Source: Fimenecus sp900545625 (GTDB lineage: Bacteria; Bacillota; Clostridia; Oscillospirales; Acutalibacteraceae). From it: a stretch of DNA of 64,000 bases. The stretch is taken from positions 1,674,001 to 1,738,000 of the forward strand of contig OZ007023.1 of NCBI GenBank assembly GCA_963931525.1, in the 5' to 3' direction. The position numbers and the translations under genes are program-made. This document shows positions 33,574 through 42,700 of this stretch, piece by piece. Within the stretch, counting starts at the first letter, position 1, and each line of letters opens with the position of its first letter. Under the pieces are notes generated by a model. The model did no database searches and was not told the DNA's origin. It worked only from the letters and a program-made list of their open reading frames with translations.

Positions 33574-35883
33574 TTACGCGGCAGACTCTGTAGTAGCAGG
33601 CTGCGTAGTCTCCGCAGCGGGCTGTGTCTCTGTTGCAGCCGTAGTTGTTTCGCCCGGCGTTACCTGCTCCTGATCGCCGCCGGAATTATCTTCCGCAGCA
33701 GGCGCACTCGAAGCATGACTCGCCGTGCAGGTACCGGGCAGATTTTCTTTGGAATACCAGCCTGTTGCGCGGCCGGTGCAGCCGTCGCTTGCCAAAAGAC
33801 CTGTCTCGGTACAGTAGGTGCGTTCCTCAACGATCGGCGAGAATTTTTCAAAGTCTTTGCGCTCCAAATCGTCGTGGATCAGATTCATCACAGCGTCAAA
33901 TATGCTGCCGGCAGGGTTGCCGGATACATAGTTGGAAATCTGCTTAGGCGTATCACAGCCAAACCAGACCGCCGCCACATAATACGGTGTGCCGCCGACA
34001 AACCAACGGTCTTTGTCCTCAGATGTCGTACCGGTTTTTGCAAACAGCGGAGAATTGTCCAACCCATAATTACGGGCTGTTGCCTGACCCGCGCGGTCAG
34101 TCACGACCGTTTGCAGCAGCTCGTTCATCACATCCGCCGTATCCTGCGAGATCGCCTGCTCACCTTCCGTTTCGGCATGACGCAAAAGCACTTCGGAGCC
34201 ACTTGAATTGGTGACCTCGTAATAGCAATAGGGTTCGAAATACTTGCCCCCGTTGCCGAACACGGCGAACGCCGCAGCCATTTCCAGCGTGGAGACGCCC
34301 TCATACGTACCGCCGACTGCAAGCGAGGAAGTATTTTTGTCCGTCGGATCCACAAGGTGCGACAAATGGAATTTCTGCGTCGCATATTCAAAGCTTACAT
34401 CAAAGCCGATCTCCTGTAAGATCTGCGCAGGCACGGTATTATAGGAAATTGCAAGCGCCTTTTGCACCGTCACATAGGAACCGGGCGAACCGGGATCGTT
34501 GCCGTAGTTCACCGGGCCGTATCCGCCGTCGTCATAGTAGTTCGGGATACCGTAATTCTCAATCTTGGTGCTCCACGTAATATATTTTTCTTCCATAGCG
34601 GGCGAATAGATCGTCAGCGGTTTTATAGAGGAACCCGGCTGCCGGTATGAGTTTGCCGCACGGTTCAGCACACGGTTCTCGGTTTTTTCGCCGGCGCCGC
34701 CGACCATGCCGACGATGCGGCCGCTGTAGTCCATGATGGTCATGGCAGATTGTGCGTCGTCAATATTTTTATTGTAGCGCGGGAAGTCCATTCGGTTGAC
34801 ATAGACGCTTTCCATCGCCTCCTGCACATCCAGATCCACAGCGGAATAGATGCGCAAGCCGCCCGAATAGATCAGCGAGGAAGCCTGTGAACGGGAATAG
34901 CCGTACTGATCCATAAGGTCGTCCCGCACGCTTTGGATCACATAGTCCACATAATAGCTCCAAACGGAATTTTCCGTTTCGATCTGCTGCGAGGCGAGGT
35001 CCTCAGAGGGCACATAGCCCTCGCTGTTAGTGAACACCATTTCATAGGCGACCGCCTCGTCGTATTCCTCCTGTGTGATCATTTCTTCTTCAAGCATGTT
35101 ATTCAAACAGGTCATTTGGCGGCGACGGTTGGCATCCGGGTGCAGCAACGGGTCGTTCGCCGAGGGTGACTGCGTAATCGCGGCAAGCGACGCACATTCG
35201 GCAAGGTTCAGGTCCTGCACATTTTTGCCGAAATACGTCTCTGCAGCCGTCTGCACACCGTAGCAGCCGTGGCTCATATACACCGTGTTCATATACGCCT
35301 CGAGCACGGTTTCCTTGGAAACATTTTTCTCTAAGTTCAGCGCCATGAGGATCTCATAGAATTTGCGGTTGAGCGTGCGCTTATTTTCCCCGGTCAGGTT
35401 TTTGATGAGCTGCTGCGTGATGGTCGAGCCGCCCGTGGAACCGCGATCCTTGACGATAGCGGAAAGCGTGCGGAACCAGTCCACGCCGTTATGACTGTAA
35501 AAACGTTTGTCCTCCAGCGCGATATAGGCGTTCGCAAGATTCTGCGGGATCGTGCTCTCCTCCGGGTTTTCACTGTATGTCACCCAAACGCGGTTCTGCT
35601 CACCGTGCAGCCGCGCAAGCTGGACGACCTCATTGTTGTCGTCATAGGCGTAAATGAAAGTGGTCTGGTCTTGATTCTGGCGGTATTCATCCAAATTGAT
35701 CTTGGGATCGCCGTTGACATAGGATACAGCAAAAGCGAGCACATAAATCCCGACGATCAGCACGGTCAACAGTGCGGTCAACGCACACGCCAACAGCACC
35801 GTCACTGCCGTGCGATGCTTCGCGAGGACATTGGAGCGCTTTTTCGCGCGCGTTTTGTTCCTTCTGCGTGGTTGTTTTGCCAT
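33574..35883 (-). CDS. Bifunctional class A penicillin-binding protein (PBP1A-type)
   Basis: 769 residues. A basic N-terminus and one membrane segment (about 25-55) precede the GT51 glycosyltransferase domain with EDKRFYSHNGVDWFRT, GGSTITQQLIKNLTGE and VYMSHGCYGVQTAAETYFGK. The transpeptidase domain has SxxK in RQPGSSIKPLTIY, the SxN-like SYNTVPAQIL and KTGT in FAKTGTTSEDKDRWFVGG. A Thr/Glu/Pro-rich tail (about 715-769) is disordered. It polymerises and cross-links peptidoglycan. pyrC follows with no terminator, suggesting some readthrough into the pyr genes. Confidence 0.96.
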   Translation of the reverse strand: MAKQPRRRNKTRAKKRSNVLAKHRTAVTVLLACALTALLTVLIVGIYVLAFAVSYVNGDPKINLDEYRQNQDQTTFIYAYDDNNEVVQLARLHGEQNRVWVTYSENPEESTIPQNLANAYIALEDKRFYSHNGVDWFRTLSAIVKDRGSTGGSTITQQLIKNLTGENKRTLNRKFYEILMALNLEKNVSKETVLEAYMNTVYMSHGCYGVQTAAETYFGKNVQDLNLAECASLAAITQSPSANDPLLHPDANRRRQMTCLNNMLEEEMITQEEYDEAVAYEMVFTNSEGYVPSEDLASQQIETENSVWSYYVDYVIQSVRDDLMDQYGYSRSQASSLIYSGGLRIYSAVDLDVQEAMESVYVNRMDFPRYNKNIDDAQSAMTIMDYSGRIVGMVGGAGEKTENRVLNRAANSYRQPGSSIKPLTIYSPAMEEKYITWSTKIENYGIPNYYDDGGYGPVNYGNDPGSPGSYVTVQKALAISYNTVPAQILQEIGFDVSFEYATQKFHLSHLVDPTDKNTSSLAVGGTYEGVSTLEMAAAFAVFGNGGKYFEPYCYYEVTNSSGSEVLLRHAETEGEQAISQDTADVMNELLQTVVTDRAGQATARNYGLDNSPLFAKTGTTSEDKDRWFVGGTPYYVAAVWFGCDTPKQISNYVSGNPAGSIFDAVMNLIHDDLERKDFEKFSPIVEERTYCTETGLLASDGCTGRATGWYSKENLPGTCTASHASSAPAAEDNSGGDQEQVTPGETTTAATETQPAAETTQPATTESAA

Positions 35884-36024
35884 AGAATTCTCGCCGTGCG
35901 CGGAAAACAGCTGACAGCCGGCTTAACGCCGCGCACCGCTCCTTTCTGAAAAATCGACACCTATTTTGCGCAGCTTGCTGTAAATCTGCCCAAAAAGGGT
36001 ACTATTGAATCAGCTTACATAGGT

Positions 36025-36033
36025 ATTGTATCA
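36025..36033 (-). promoter_or_regulatory. Extended -10 promoter upstream of the PBP1A gene
   Basis: Minus strand TGATACAAT, with no good -35 at 17 bp. Part of a 19-bp sequence shared exactly with the MBOAT upstream region. It lies about 140 bp before the PBP start. Confidence 0.6.
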
Positions 36034-36127
36034 TATTTTTGACGCTATTTCATTAAAAATTTCCATTTTTAACAAAATTTAATAAAAGCGTGCCGCACGG
36101 GCAAACTGTAAAAAAGGAAGTGATGGC

Positions 36128-36451
36128 TTGCAAAAGATCCTTAAGCGTTGTATATTCGGCGTATTGTGCGCGCTGGTACTGGTTGTGCTCGCGGCGGCGC
36201 TTGCATTGCAGGCAGGCGACGGTGACACGCAAGCTGCGACCGAAGTGCAAAAAGCAGCAGCACCGAAATATGTGTTTTCACAATATGAAGGCAGGCTCGC
36301 GCTTTATGAACGCGGCTACACCATGCCGGTGGAGATCTACGACGTGTATCTGCAAAATTTCCCGTCCGATGAACAGGAACGCATCACAGCGGGCATTCCC
36401 GCAGAAACAGACGAGGAGATTCAAAAGATCATAGAAGATTATACAAGCTGA
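36128..36451 (+). CDS. Small membrane-anchored protein with BofC-like C-terminal domain
   Basis: 107 residues from a TTG at 36128 with an AAGGAAGTG site. N-terminal membrane anchor (ILKRCIFGVLCALVLVVLAAALAL) is followed by an outside domain YVFSQYEGRLALYERGYTMPVEIYDVYLQNFPSDEQERITAGIPAETDEEIQKIIEDYTS. That resembles the C-terminal domain of BofC, the forespore protein that restrains SpoIVB in sigma-K signalling, and small BofC_C-like proteins common in spore-forming Clostridia. Assignment is from memory of the pattern. Its 3' end overlaps the convergent GH63 gene by 13 bp. Confidence 0.65.
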   Translation: MQKILKRCIFGVLCALVLVVLAAALALQAGDGDTQAATEVQKAAAPKYVFSQYEGRLALYERGYTMPVEIYDVYLQNFPSDEQERITAGIPAETDEEIQKIIEDYTS

Positions 36452-39138
36452 ACCGTGACGTCGCTCTCCCCGACGGGAAGGCAGATCTCCAACACCCCCG
36501 GCAGGCGCTCAACCGGATTCGTCTGCGCGCCGTTGACGCACACACGGTATGTCCCGTTTTCCCGCAGGCACAAAAGCAGTGTGCCGCTTCGGTCCCCGTA
36601 GTTTGTAAAGCTGCCCGAAAAAGCGGTGCAGTCCTCCGAAAACGCACCGTGCGTACAGAAGGTGTCAAAGCCCGTCTGGTGCGTACCGGGCTTAAAGTAC
36701 GCCTGCGCCCAAAGGCAGATCGGTGCGGAAAGCCCGCCGAAGTTGTGGAACCAGCCGCCGCGCCCCGTTTCGATGCTGAACATCTCAAAGGTGTAGTGCG
36801 AATACTCCACCTCGCGTTTCCAGGCGTCCAGTGCGGTCTTAGCGATCTTCCACGCAAAATCCGTCTCGCCGAGGTCCAGCATGGTTTTCCAAACGAACCA
36901 CTGGTGCGCGATCCAGACGTTGCCGTTCCAATACCCGTTCGTAATATAATAGCTCGCGGTACGGTCCACCGCGCTGATGCCGACGGGAGTGAACATTTCC
37001 GCTTCACTTTTTAAATGTGCAAGCAGGCGTTCCTTCTGCTCCTCGGTCACAGCACCCGCAATCAGCGGATATACGCCGTCGAGCGTTTTGTTGAGATTTT
37101 CTCCCGCTTCCGTTCTAAGCTGCGCGACGGGCTTGCCCGCTTCGTCGTGCAGTACATACGAAAAATAGCCGCATTCTTCATCCCAGGAATTGGTTTGCAG
37201 CGCGTCAGTCAGGCGCCGGATATCTTGTTCGTAAACCGCCGCGTCTTCGGTTCTGCCCGTCTGCAGGGCGACGATGCGCAGAAGCTTCGCGGTGCGGATG
37301 ACCTGCGATGTGGAGATCGCGGGGGCTGTTTTTAACTGTAAGCCGCGCCGATACATCTCTTTTTGCGGCGGCAGGTCGTCCATGCCCGCACAGTTGTAGA
37401 AATAATCGAACGTGGTCGTAAGTCTGCTTTGGAAGCGCGCTGTAGTCGAGCCGTGTGTTCTGCCCGCAAGGAACTCGTAGAACAGCTTGGCTCGATCATA
37501 ATACGCGTAGAGCTTTGTCTTATCCTCGGCGGCGTTGAGCATTTCAAGATATTGATACAGGTGCACAGGAACGGGAGAGCCGTGCAGCAAAAACGCATAA
37601 TCCGGATTATCGCGGTCGCTGAAATACAGATCAAGCGTCGCGTCGGCGATCTCGGGAGCGAAGTTTGCCATGGCAAGCCCGATAAAACCGGAGTCCCAGG
37701 TGTAAAACGAATCCCAACGCTTGCCCGGCGTGTGGTGCGGTACATACTCGCCGTGGCAGTAGAGCGGATACACCACGTTCTGAAAGAGCGCCGCGCGCAA
37801 AAGTTCATAGGAAAACGCGTACGGCTCGCCCGCCTTTGTAAAGCCGGCAGGTTCCAAAGACGCTTGTGCCGCTATATGGACGCCTTCATAGTACGGAATG
37901 TCATGATAGTCGGTTTCTCCGTACGAGATCACAGCGTATTCCTTTTTCACGGTGTGCGGCTTTGCATAGATCGTATGCATGACCGCATTGTGATAAAAGC
38001 CGTCGTCGCTGTGCTTTTCGGAAAAAGAACCCGAAAACTGCTCCAGCATATTGTGAAAGCTCTCATCAGGCTGGGTGATGCGCGAAGTCGGGCTGTCCTC
38101 CAGCGCACCCGTCGGGAAATCACGAAATCGTGTCTGCGTGTTGAAGGTGCGCAGCACAAACGGCTTTTGCACACCGTCATACCGGTATTCGGCACGCGCG
38201 CCGTCTGCTTCCGCTTTGGTTTGGATCTGCGGCTTGTATGCATGCGGAATATTTTCTACAACTATCGCGTTCGCATCGCACGCCTGCGTGACCGCCAGAA
38301 AATCCAGCTCCAGCGCGCCCGTGCCCTGCGACACGAACTGCAATGTAAATGTTTTTCCCCGCAACGCCTGCGGGCGGAATTGCACGATCGCCATTTCCCC
38401 GTCAGTGGCAGGGAATACCACGGGTTCACCGTTTAGGAGGAATTTGCAGTCGCGCGCATCCACGGTGCGGTAGCGCACGCTTAAAACCGGATCCTGCAAG
38501 GATTCGGGTATTTCCATGCAATAGGACACCGAATCCCCTGCCTCCTCGCCGAAGCGCGGATATTTCGGCAAAATATAGCGGTTGTCGTCACGGTCGCCGA
38601 GCCCGCGATGCTCGACAAAACGGTCGTCAAAAAACTCGCCTTTTTTCATGGCGTCCATGCACTGCTCGTCCCACGGGCGCGGCGTGTGATAGGAATATGC
38701 CGCATAATCCGTCGCCTTTTTATATGCGCAGATCTTCGGCAGGGTCAAATGCGCGGAAGAGCGGCCGGGGAATTCCAGCGCGGAAAAATAGTTGACCAGG
38801 AAATTCTGCGTCATGTCGGAGTTGTTGACCAGCGTTGTGCAGACCAAAACGCTTTCTTCTGTGAGACGCGTGAACGAGACATCCGCATAGATCACATCTT
38901 TCCACTCAAGATCACAGCGATACGAATAATAGCTGTAATCCGCCTTTGCCGTCCACGGGTGCACGCCGACAGGGATCGTCACGTTCGGCGGGCAGGTGTT
39001 CGTGTTGGCAAGCGCAGGGCTTACGACCAGATCAAACCTTGTGCCCTTTTCGGTATCGTGGTCGGTGATGCGGGAGATCCCGCTGTATTTTTTGGAGTAC
39101 GGCCCCCACAGAGGCATGATCGCGCGAATTTTCTTCAT
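36439..39138 (-). CDS. GH63/MGH1-like glycoside hydrolase, cytoplasmic
   Basis: About 899 residues from the ATG at 39138 (AAAGGATAG site, promoter 58 bp upstream); a longer frame to 39306 runs through the promoter and is rejected. The N-terminal beta-rich part (to about 420) is followed by an (alpha/alpha)6-type barrel with RWDSFYTWDSGFIGLAMANF, HGSPVPVHLYQYLEML, TSQVIRTAKLLRIVA and NGYWNGNVWIAHQWFVWKTMLDLGE. These are characteristic of GH63/mannosylglycerate-hydrolase-like enzymes (inverting alpha-glycosidases). The last 100 residues form a small beta-sandwich. No signal peptide; substrate undetermined, perhaps imported alpha-glucosides or mannosides. Confidence 0.8.
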   Translation of the reverse strand: MKKIRAIMPLWGPYSKKYSGISRITDHDTEKGTRFDLVVSPALANTNTCPPNVTIPVGVHPWTAKADYSYYSYRCDLEWKDVIYADVSFTRLTEESVLVCTTLVNNSDMTQNFLVNYFSALEFPGRSSAHLTLPKICAYKKATDYAAYSYHTPRPWDEQCMDAMKKGEFFDDRFVEHRGLGDRDDNRYILPKYPRFGEEAGDSVSYCMEIPESLQDPVLSVRYRTVDARDCKFLLNGEPVVFPATDGEMAIVQFRPQALRGKTFTLQFVSQGTGALELDFLAVTQACDANAIVVENIPHAYKPQIQTKAEADGARAEYRYDGVQKPFVLRTFNTQTRFRDFPTGALEDSPTSRITQPDESFHNMLEQFSGSFSEKHSDDGFYHNAVMHTIYAKPHTVKKEYAVISYGETDYHDIPYYEGVHIAAQASLEPAGFTKAGEPYAFSYELLRAALFQNVVYPLYCHGEYVPHHTPGKRWDSFYTWDSGFIGLAMANFAPEIADATLDLYFSDRDNPDYAFLLHGSPVPVHLYQYLEMLNAAEDKTKLYAYYDRAKLFYEFLAGRTHGSTTARFQSRLTTTFDYFYNCAGMDDLPPQKEMYRRGLQLKTAPAISTSQVIRTAKLLRIVALQTGRTEDAAVYEQDIRRLTDALQTNSWDEECGYFSYVLHDEAGKPVAQLRTEAGENLNKTLDGVYPLIAGAVTEEQKERLLAHLKSEAEMFTPVGISAVDRTASYYITNGYWNGNVWIAHQWFVWKTMLDLGETDFAWKIAKTALDAWKREVEYSHYTFEMFSIETGRGGWFHNFGGLSAPICLWAQAYFKPGTHQTGFDTFCTHGAFSEDCTAFSGSFTNYGDRSGTLLLCLRENGTYRVCVNGAQTNPVERLPGVLEICLPVGESDVTVQLV

Positions 39139-39195
39139 AACCGCTATCCTTTTCAGAAACACATAAATTCCTACCGTGTCATACACGATTTTGGT

Positions 39196-39224
39196 ATTAT
39201 AGCAAAACGCGCCGCAAAAAGCAA
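39196..39224 (-). promoter_or_regulatory. Promoter of the GH63-like gene
   Basis: Minus strand TTGCTT (39219-39224), 17-bp spacer, TATAAT (39196-39201). Confidence 0.75.
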
Positions 39225-39237
39225 TCCGGAAAGCACA

Positions 39238-39265
39238 AAAAGGACGCGCTAAGGCACGTCCTTTT
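39238..39265 (-). terminator. Terminator of the GH18 gene
   Basis: Stem AAAAGGACG / CGTCCTTTT followed on the minus strand by TTTTTGTG, 34 bp after the GH18 stop. Confidence 0.85.
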
Positions 39266-39299
39266 GTAAGTATGCATGCATTTTTGCAGCCGTCAGCGA

Positions 39300-41294
39300 T
39301 CACCAATTCTCGACATAGCGGTTCAACGCATTTTCAACGCCGCACGCGACACTGTTCGGGTCGTCCATCAGCTTGTCACAGCCGATGCGGAACACCATAA
39401 CGCCGCCCGCGCCCGAAAACAACGCCAGAGCGGTCTTGTCACCCGCCAGCGCAGGGGCGCAGAACGTACCTTCATAGATCTGCCCCGCGTCCTCGACATT
39501 GTAATACTTGCTGTCCCAGTAATTCGCTTCGTCCAAGTCGCGCCAAACCGCCCAATACGGAGAACCGTTGACGGGACGACCATAGGCGGCGATACCGATA
39601 TTGATCTTGGAAAGCTCCGCGCCGTTGTCGATAAAGGCTTTCAGACCCTCCTGCGCTTGCTGCAAAGAGCTTTGATACCCATCTACATCGCTGCCGTCAT
39701 ATGCCATGAATTGGATCTGATCCAAGCGGTCCAGCGTTTCTTCCGTCATGCCAAGTGTACCTGCCGAAAGTGCAGCAGACAGGATGCGATCCTCGCCGCC
39801 TGCGCGCATACCCTCGTCGAGCCGCGCAATAAATTGGTCGTAAACATGCCAATCGTCCGCTGTCTGCGGGTACTCCCAGTCGATGTCTACGCCGTCAAAA
39901 TCATATTTTTCCACAAAAGCGACGATCTTGTCAGCGATCGATTCCCAATACTGCGCCATATAGGTATTAACGCCGTTATGTCCGTCGCCCCACGCGCCAT
40001 CCGCAAGCGCGGTCACAATGAGCTTCACCTCGTGGTCGGGGTTGGAGCGGTAAGAAATGATCTCTTTGAGTGCGGCGATCTGACGGGCAAATTCTTCTTC
40101 TCCGCCGTCACCAAAAGTCATGTTGCCCTGTTCATCCCAGTGCACCGCGGCAAACACGATGACGGTGCTGTACACATCATAAAAGCGCGCATAATTGCGC
40201 ACGTAGTCTTCGCCGCGCGCCAAAACCTCGGTCGGCACGTCGCCGTCTAAGCGCTGATACACCGTGACCTCAAAATCCTCCGCCGCGCGAACGGGCTCAT
40301 TGTAAAGGCGCAGGGACTTGATCTGCACAGGCGTTTCGCTGTCGCGGAATTTATCGATGGAAAGGCGGACGCGGTCAGTTGTAACGGGATCAAAGCTGCA
40401 CAGACGCATGGACTGGATCTTCTCGCTTTGGTAAACTGTTATCCACTCATCCTCTACATACGCTTGCAGGCGGAAATACTGCGCCTGGTTGCCGACCTCT
40501 TCGATGATCGCCGTATTAAATGTAGAAACCCCGGCAAGCTGCAATTCCATATAGCTGTTGTTGCCGTCTACGCTCCCCTCGGCAGGATCGCGTGCCGGAT
40601 CCTGCGGCGTCCAGCAGTCGTCCCCTTCCGACAAAAGCGCGGCAGCGTCCGCTTTTTCACCGTTCTTCAAGCTCTCGAACGTCACACTTGCGCCTTCCAG
40701 CAAATTCTCGGATTGCAGCGTAAGTGCAGGAAGTGCTTCAGCAGAAAGTTCACCGACGCCGGAGAAATCAAACTGCATAGGAACAATAACAAGCACTGCA
40801 ACAAGCGCGGCGGCGACGGCGGCCTTTGCCGTTTTTAAAAAGCTCTCGCAAAATACAAGCGGCAGCGGCAGCAGCGCTACAAAGCCCAAAAGCGGTAAAT
40901 TAGGCTGCAACGCCTGCATTCCGCGCGAAAAATTGGCGGCCGATATGCCGCTGTCCAAACCGAACACCAGCACCGCCGTATAAACAAAAGCCACGACGCT
41001 TAAAACGGCAAAGATCAAATATATCCCACGGAATACGCGAAGCCCTTTACCCTCTTCGTTTTTCCTTGAAAATGCGTGGACGAGTAAAAGGAGCAAGGAA
41101 ACCGCCGCGCAGGCAAGAATCACACCCAAAAGCGCCGGCACGAAATTTGCACCGAGCGGGTACAGCTCCGCGATCCAGGAATAGGTCCAGGTTGCGCTTT
41201 GCAAAAACGCCGCGGCGAACAGGGCAAGCAGTAAAAATATGTATGCCCCGCCGCGTGAGGATAGTGCGTTTCCAATGCGTTTTAAGGCTTTCAT
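39300..41294 (-). CDS. Membrane-anchored GH18 glycosidase with discoidin-like domain
   Basis: 664 residues. Four or five membrane segments occupy residues 17-172, an unusual anchor. A discoidin/F5-8C-like domain (about 195-335: NNSYMELQLAGVSTFNTAIIEEVGNQAQYFRLQAYVEDEWITVYQSEKI) precedes the GH18 barrel (about 342-660). The catalytic motif FDGVDIDWEYP has Glu474 as acid. FMAYDGSDVDGYQSS and IGIAAYGRPVNG are further GH18 features. Substrates of the family are chitin-like or N-glycan GlcNAc-GlcNAc links; acting outside the membrane on host N-glycans or peptidoglycan is an inference. ATG with GGAG site 9 bp upstream. Confidence 0.88.
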   Translation of the reverse strand: MKALKRIGNALSSRGGAYIFLLLALFAAAFLQSATWTYSWIAELYPLGANFVPALLGVILACAAVSLLLLLVHAFSRKNEEGKGLRVFRGIYLIFAVLSVVAFVYTAVLVFGLDSGISAANFSRGMQALQPNLPLLGFVALLPLPLVFCESFLKTAKAAVAAALVAVLVIVPMQFDFSGVGELSAEALPALTLQSENLLEGASVTFESLKNGEKADAAALLSEGDDCWTPQDPARDPAEGSVDGNNSYMELQLAGVSTFNTAIIEEVGNQAQYFRLQAYVEDEWITVYQSEKIQSMRLCSFDPVTTDRVRLSIDKFRDSETPVQIKSLRLYNEPVRAAEDFEVTVYQRLDGDVPTEVLARGEDYVRNYARFYDVYSTVIVFAAVHWDEQGNMTFGDGGEEEFARQIAALKEIISYRSNPDHEVKLIVTALADGAWGDGHNGVNTYMAQYWESIADKIVAFVEKYDFDGVDIDWEYPQTADDWHVYDQFIARLDEGMRAGGEDRILSAALSAGTLGMTEETLDRLDQIQFMAYDGSDVDGYQSSLQQAQEGLKAFIDNGAELSKINIGIAAYGRPVNGSPYWAVWRDLDEANYWDSKYYNVEDAGQIYEGTFCAPALAGDKTALALFSGAGGVMVFRIGCDKLMDDPNSVACGVENALNRYVENW

Positions 41295-41388
41295 CTCATT
41301 TCGCTCCTTTTTGGATCAGATCATATTTTCAGCGCAGTGCTTGAAGCACTGCGGTAAAAATCGGCACTTCGCACTTTTTCCGAATCCA

Positions 41389-41871
41389 TTAAGCCTCCTT
41401 CTGCGAAGCGGACAGCTCCAACAGGCGGCTTTGCTCGGAAAAGCCCTGTTTTATGTAAAAGTCCCGTGCCCCATCGTTAAACGCCCACACCTCAAGTTCG
41501 ACACAATCACAGCCAAGCTGCGTCGCCGTTTGCCTAAGATACTGCGTTAATGCAGCACCGATGCCCTGCCTTTGAAATGCGGGGTTTACAAAGAACTCAT
41601 CGATCCAAAGGATTCTGCGCGGACAAGCTACCTTATTTTTTTTGCCCCAAACTTTTACGCGGCAAAAGCAGTATGCAAGAAGCACATCATCGTCTGTCCC
41701 GACAATACCGAAAGCGTCTTTCCCTACCGCACGCTTTTTGAATTCTTTCTTATTCATTTCGGCAGGCGGCAGAAAAATGTCCGGCCGCGCCTGCGCGTGC
41801 ATTTGCGCCAAGTCTCGAGACAAAACCCGAATCTGCGCAAAGTCAGACAGTTCCATGCGTCGAAAAAGCAT
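41389..41871 (-). CDS. GNAT-family N-acetyltransferase
   Basis: 160 residues from the ATG at 41871; an ATG at 41904 would sit only about 3 nt after the predicted transcription start and lacks a ribosome site. GNAT motif A is INEFF-like: WIDEFFVNPAFQRQGIGAALTQYL, binding acetyl-CoA, followed by VELEVWAFNDGARDFYIKQGF (motif B). Substrate unknown. It lies just upstream of the GH18 gene on the same strand (94 bp gap), so cotranscription is possible. Confidence 0.9.
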   Translation of the reverse strand: MLFRRMELSDFAQIRVLSRDLAQMHAQARPDIFLPPAEMNKKEFKKRAVGKDAFGIVGTDDDVLLAYCFCRVKVWGKKNKVACPRRILWIDEFFVNPAFQRQGIGAALTQYLRQTATQLGCDCVELEVWAFNDGARDFYIKQGFSEQSRLLELSASQKEA

Positions 41872-41913
41872 CTTACATCCCGCTTTTCTTGTTTTATGAA
41901 CCATTTTAAATAA

Positions 41914-41942
41914 ATTCTATCGGATAATTTTAAGTGTGTCAA
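41914..41942 (-). promoter_or_regulatory. Promoter of the GNAT gene
   Basis: Minus strand TTGACA (41937-41942), 17-bp spacer, TAGAAT (41914-41919). Confidence 0.8.
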
Positions 41943-41996
41943 TCCAATCGCGATTGCATTTTTTGTTTTTCTTTTAAATTATGAAAAACACCAAAA

Positions 41997-42030
41997 ACAC
42001 GGTGCGAATGAACGATTTTTCGCACCGTGT
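41997..42030 (-). terminator. Terminator of cotJABC
   Basis: A 12-bp stem ACACGGTGCGAA / TTCGCACCGTGT, followed on the minus strand by TTTTTGGTG, 29 bp after the cotJC stop. Confidence 0.88.
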
Positions 42031-42058
42031 CTTGGAAGCCGTCTGTTCAGTTTTGCGG

Positions 42059-42697
42059 TTACGCTTTTGCGTTGCCCTGCCCCTGCCGCCGGTTCAAGCA
42101 CTGTTTGTCGAACGAGGGGTTGAACGCATAGAAATTCTTTTCGTTCAAGCGGTCTGTCGTGAGCCGCAGGCCCTCGCCGAAGCGCTGATAGTGCACGATC
42201 TCACGTTCGCGCAGGAATTTGATCGGATCACGCACGTCGGGGTCATCTACAAGGCGCAGGATGTTATCATACGTTGTTCTCGCCTTTTGCTCTGCCGCAA
42301 GGTCCTCGTGCAGGTCGGTGATCACATCGCCTTTGCTTTGCAGATATGTCGCCGTGAACGGCATGCCGCTGGCGGCAACGGGATATACGCCTGTCGTGTG
42401 ATCCACAAAATACGCGTCAAAGCCGCTCTTTTTGATCTCTTCCGGCGAAAGGTTGCGTGTCAGCTGGTAGACGATCGCCCCGATCATCTCCAGATGCCCG
42501 AGCTCTTCCGTACCGATGTCGGTCAAAAGGCCTTTGAGCTCCGCGAACGGCATGGAAAAACGCTGCGAGAGATACCGAAGCGACGCGCCCAATTCGCCGT
42601 CAGGTCCGCCGTACTGGCTGATGATGATCTGGGCGTATTTGGGGTTTGGCGTCTTGATACGGACGGGGTACTGTAATTTTTTCTCGTATTGGAACAT
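42059..42697 (-). CDS. cotJC: Spore coat protein CotJC, manganese-catalase family
   Basis: 212 residues. Begins MFQYEKKLQYPVRIKTPNPKYAQIIISQYGGPDGELGASLRYL, the CotJC signature. The four-helix manganese-catalase core retains glutamate/histidine ligands in IGTEELGHLEMIGAIVYQL, DLHEDLAAEQKARTTY and REREIVHYQRFGEGL. Made in the mother cell and placed in the coat, possibly removing peroxide. Third gene of cotJABC, 3 bp after cotJB. Confidence 0.96.
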   Translation of the reverse strand: MFQYEKKLQYPVRIKTPNPKYAQIIISQYGGPDGELGASLRYLSQRFSMPFAELKGLLTDIGTEELGHLEMIGAIVYQLTRNLSPEEIKKSGFDAYFVDHTTGVYPVAASGMPFTATYLQSKGDVITDLHEDLAAEQKARTTYDNILRLVDDPDVRDPIKFLREREIVHYQRFGEGLRLTTDRLNEKNFYAFNPSFDKQCLNRRQGQGNAKA

Positions 42698-42700
42698 AGC

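Noticed and set aside
39139..39306. N-terminal extension of the GH63-like protein
   Set aside because: It lacks family similarity, has no ribosome site and spans a clear promoter (39196-39224).
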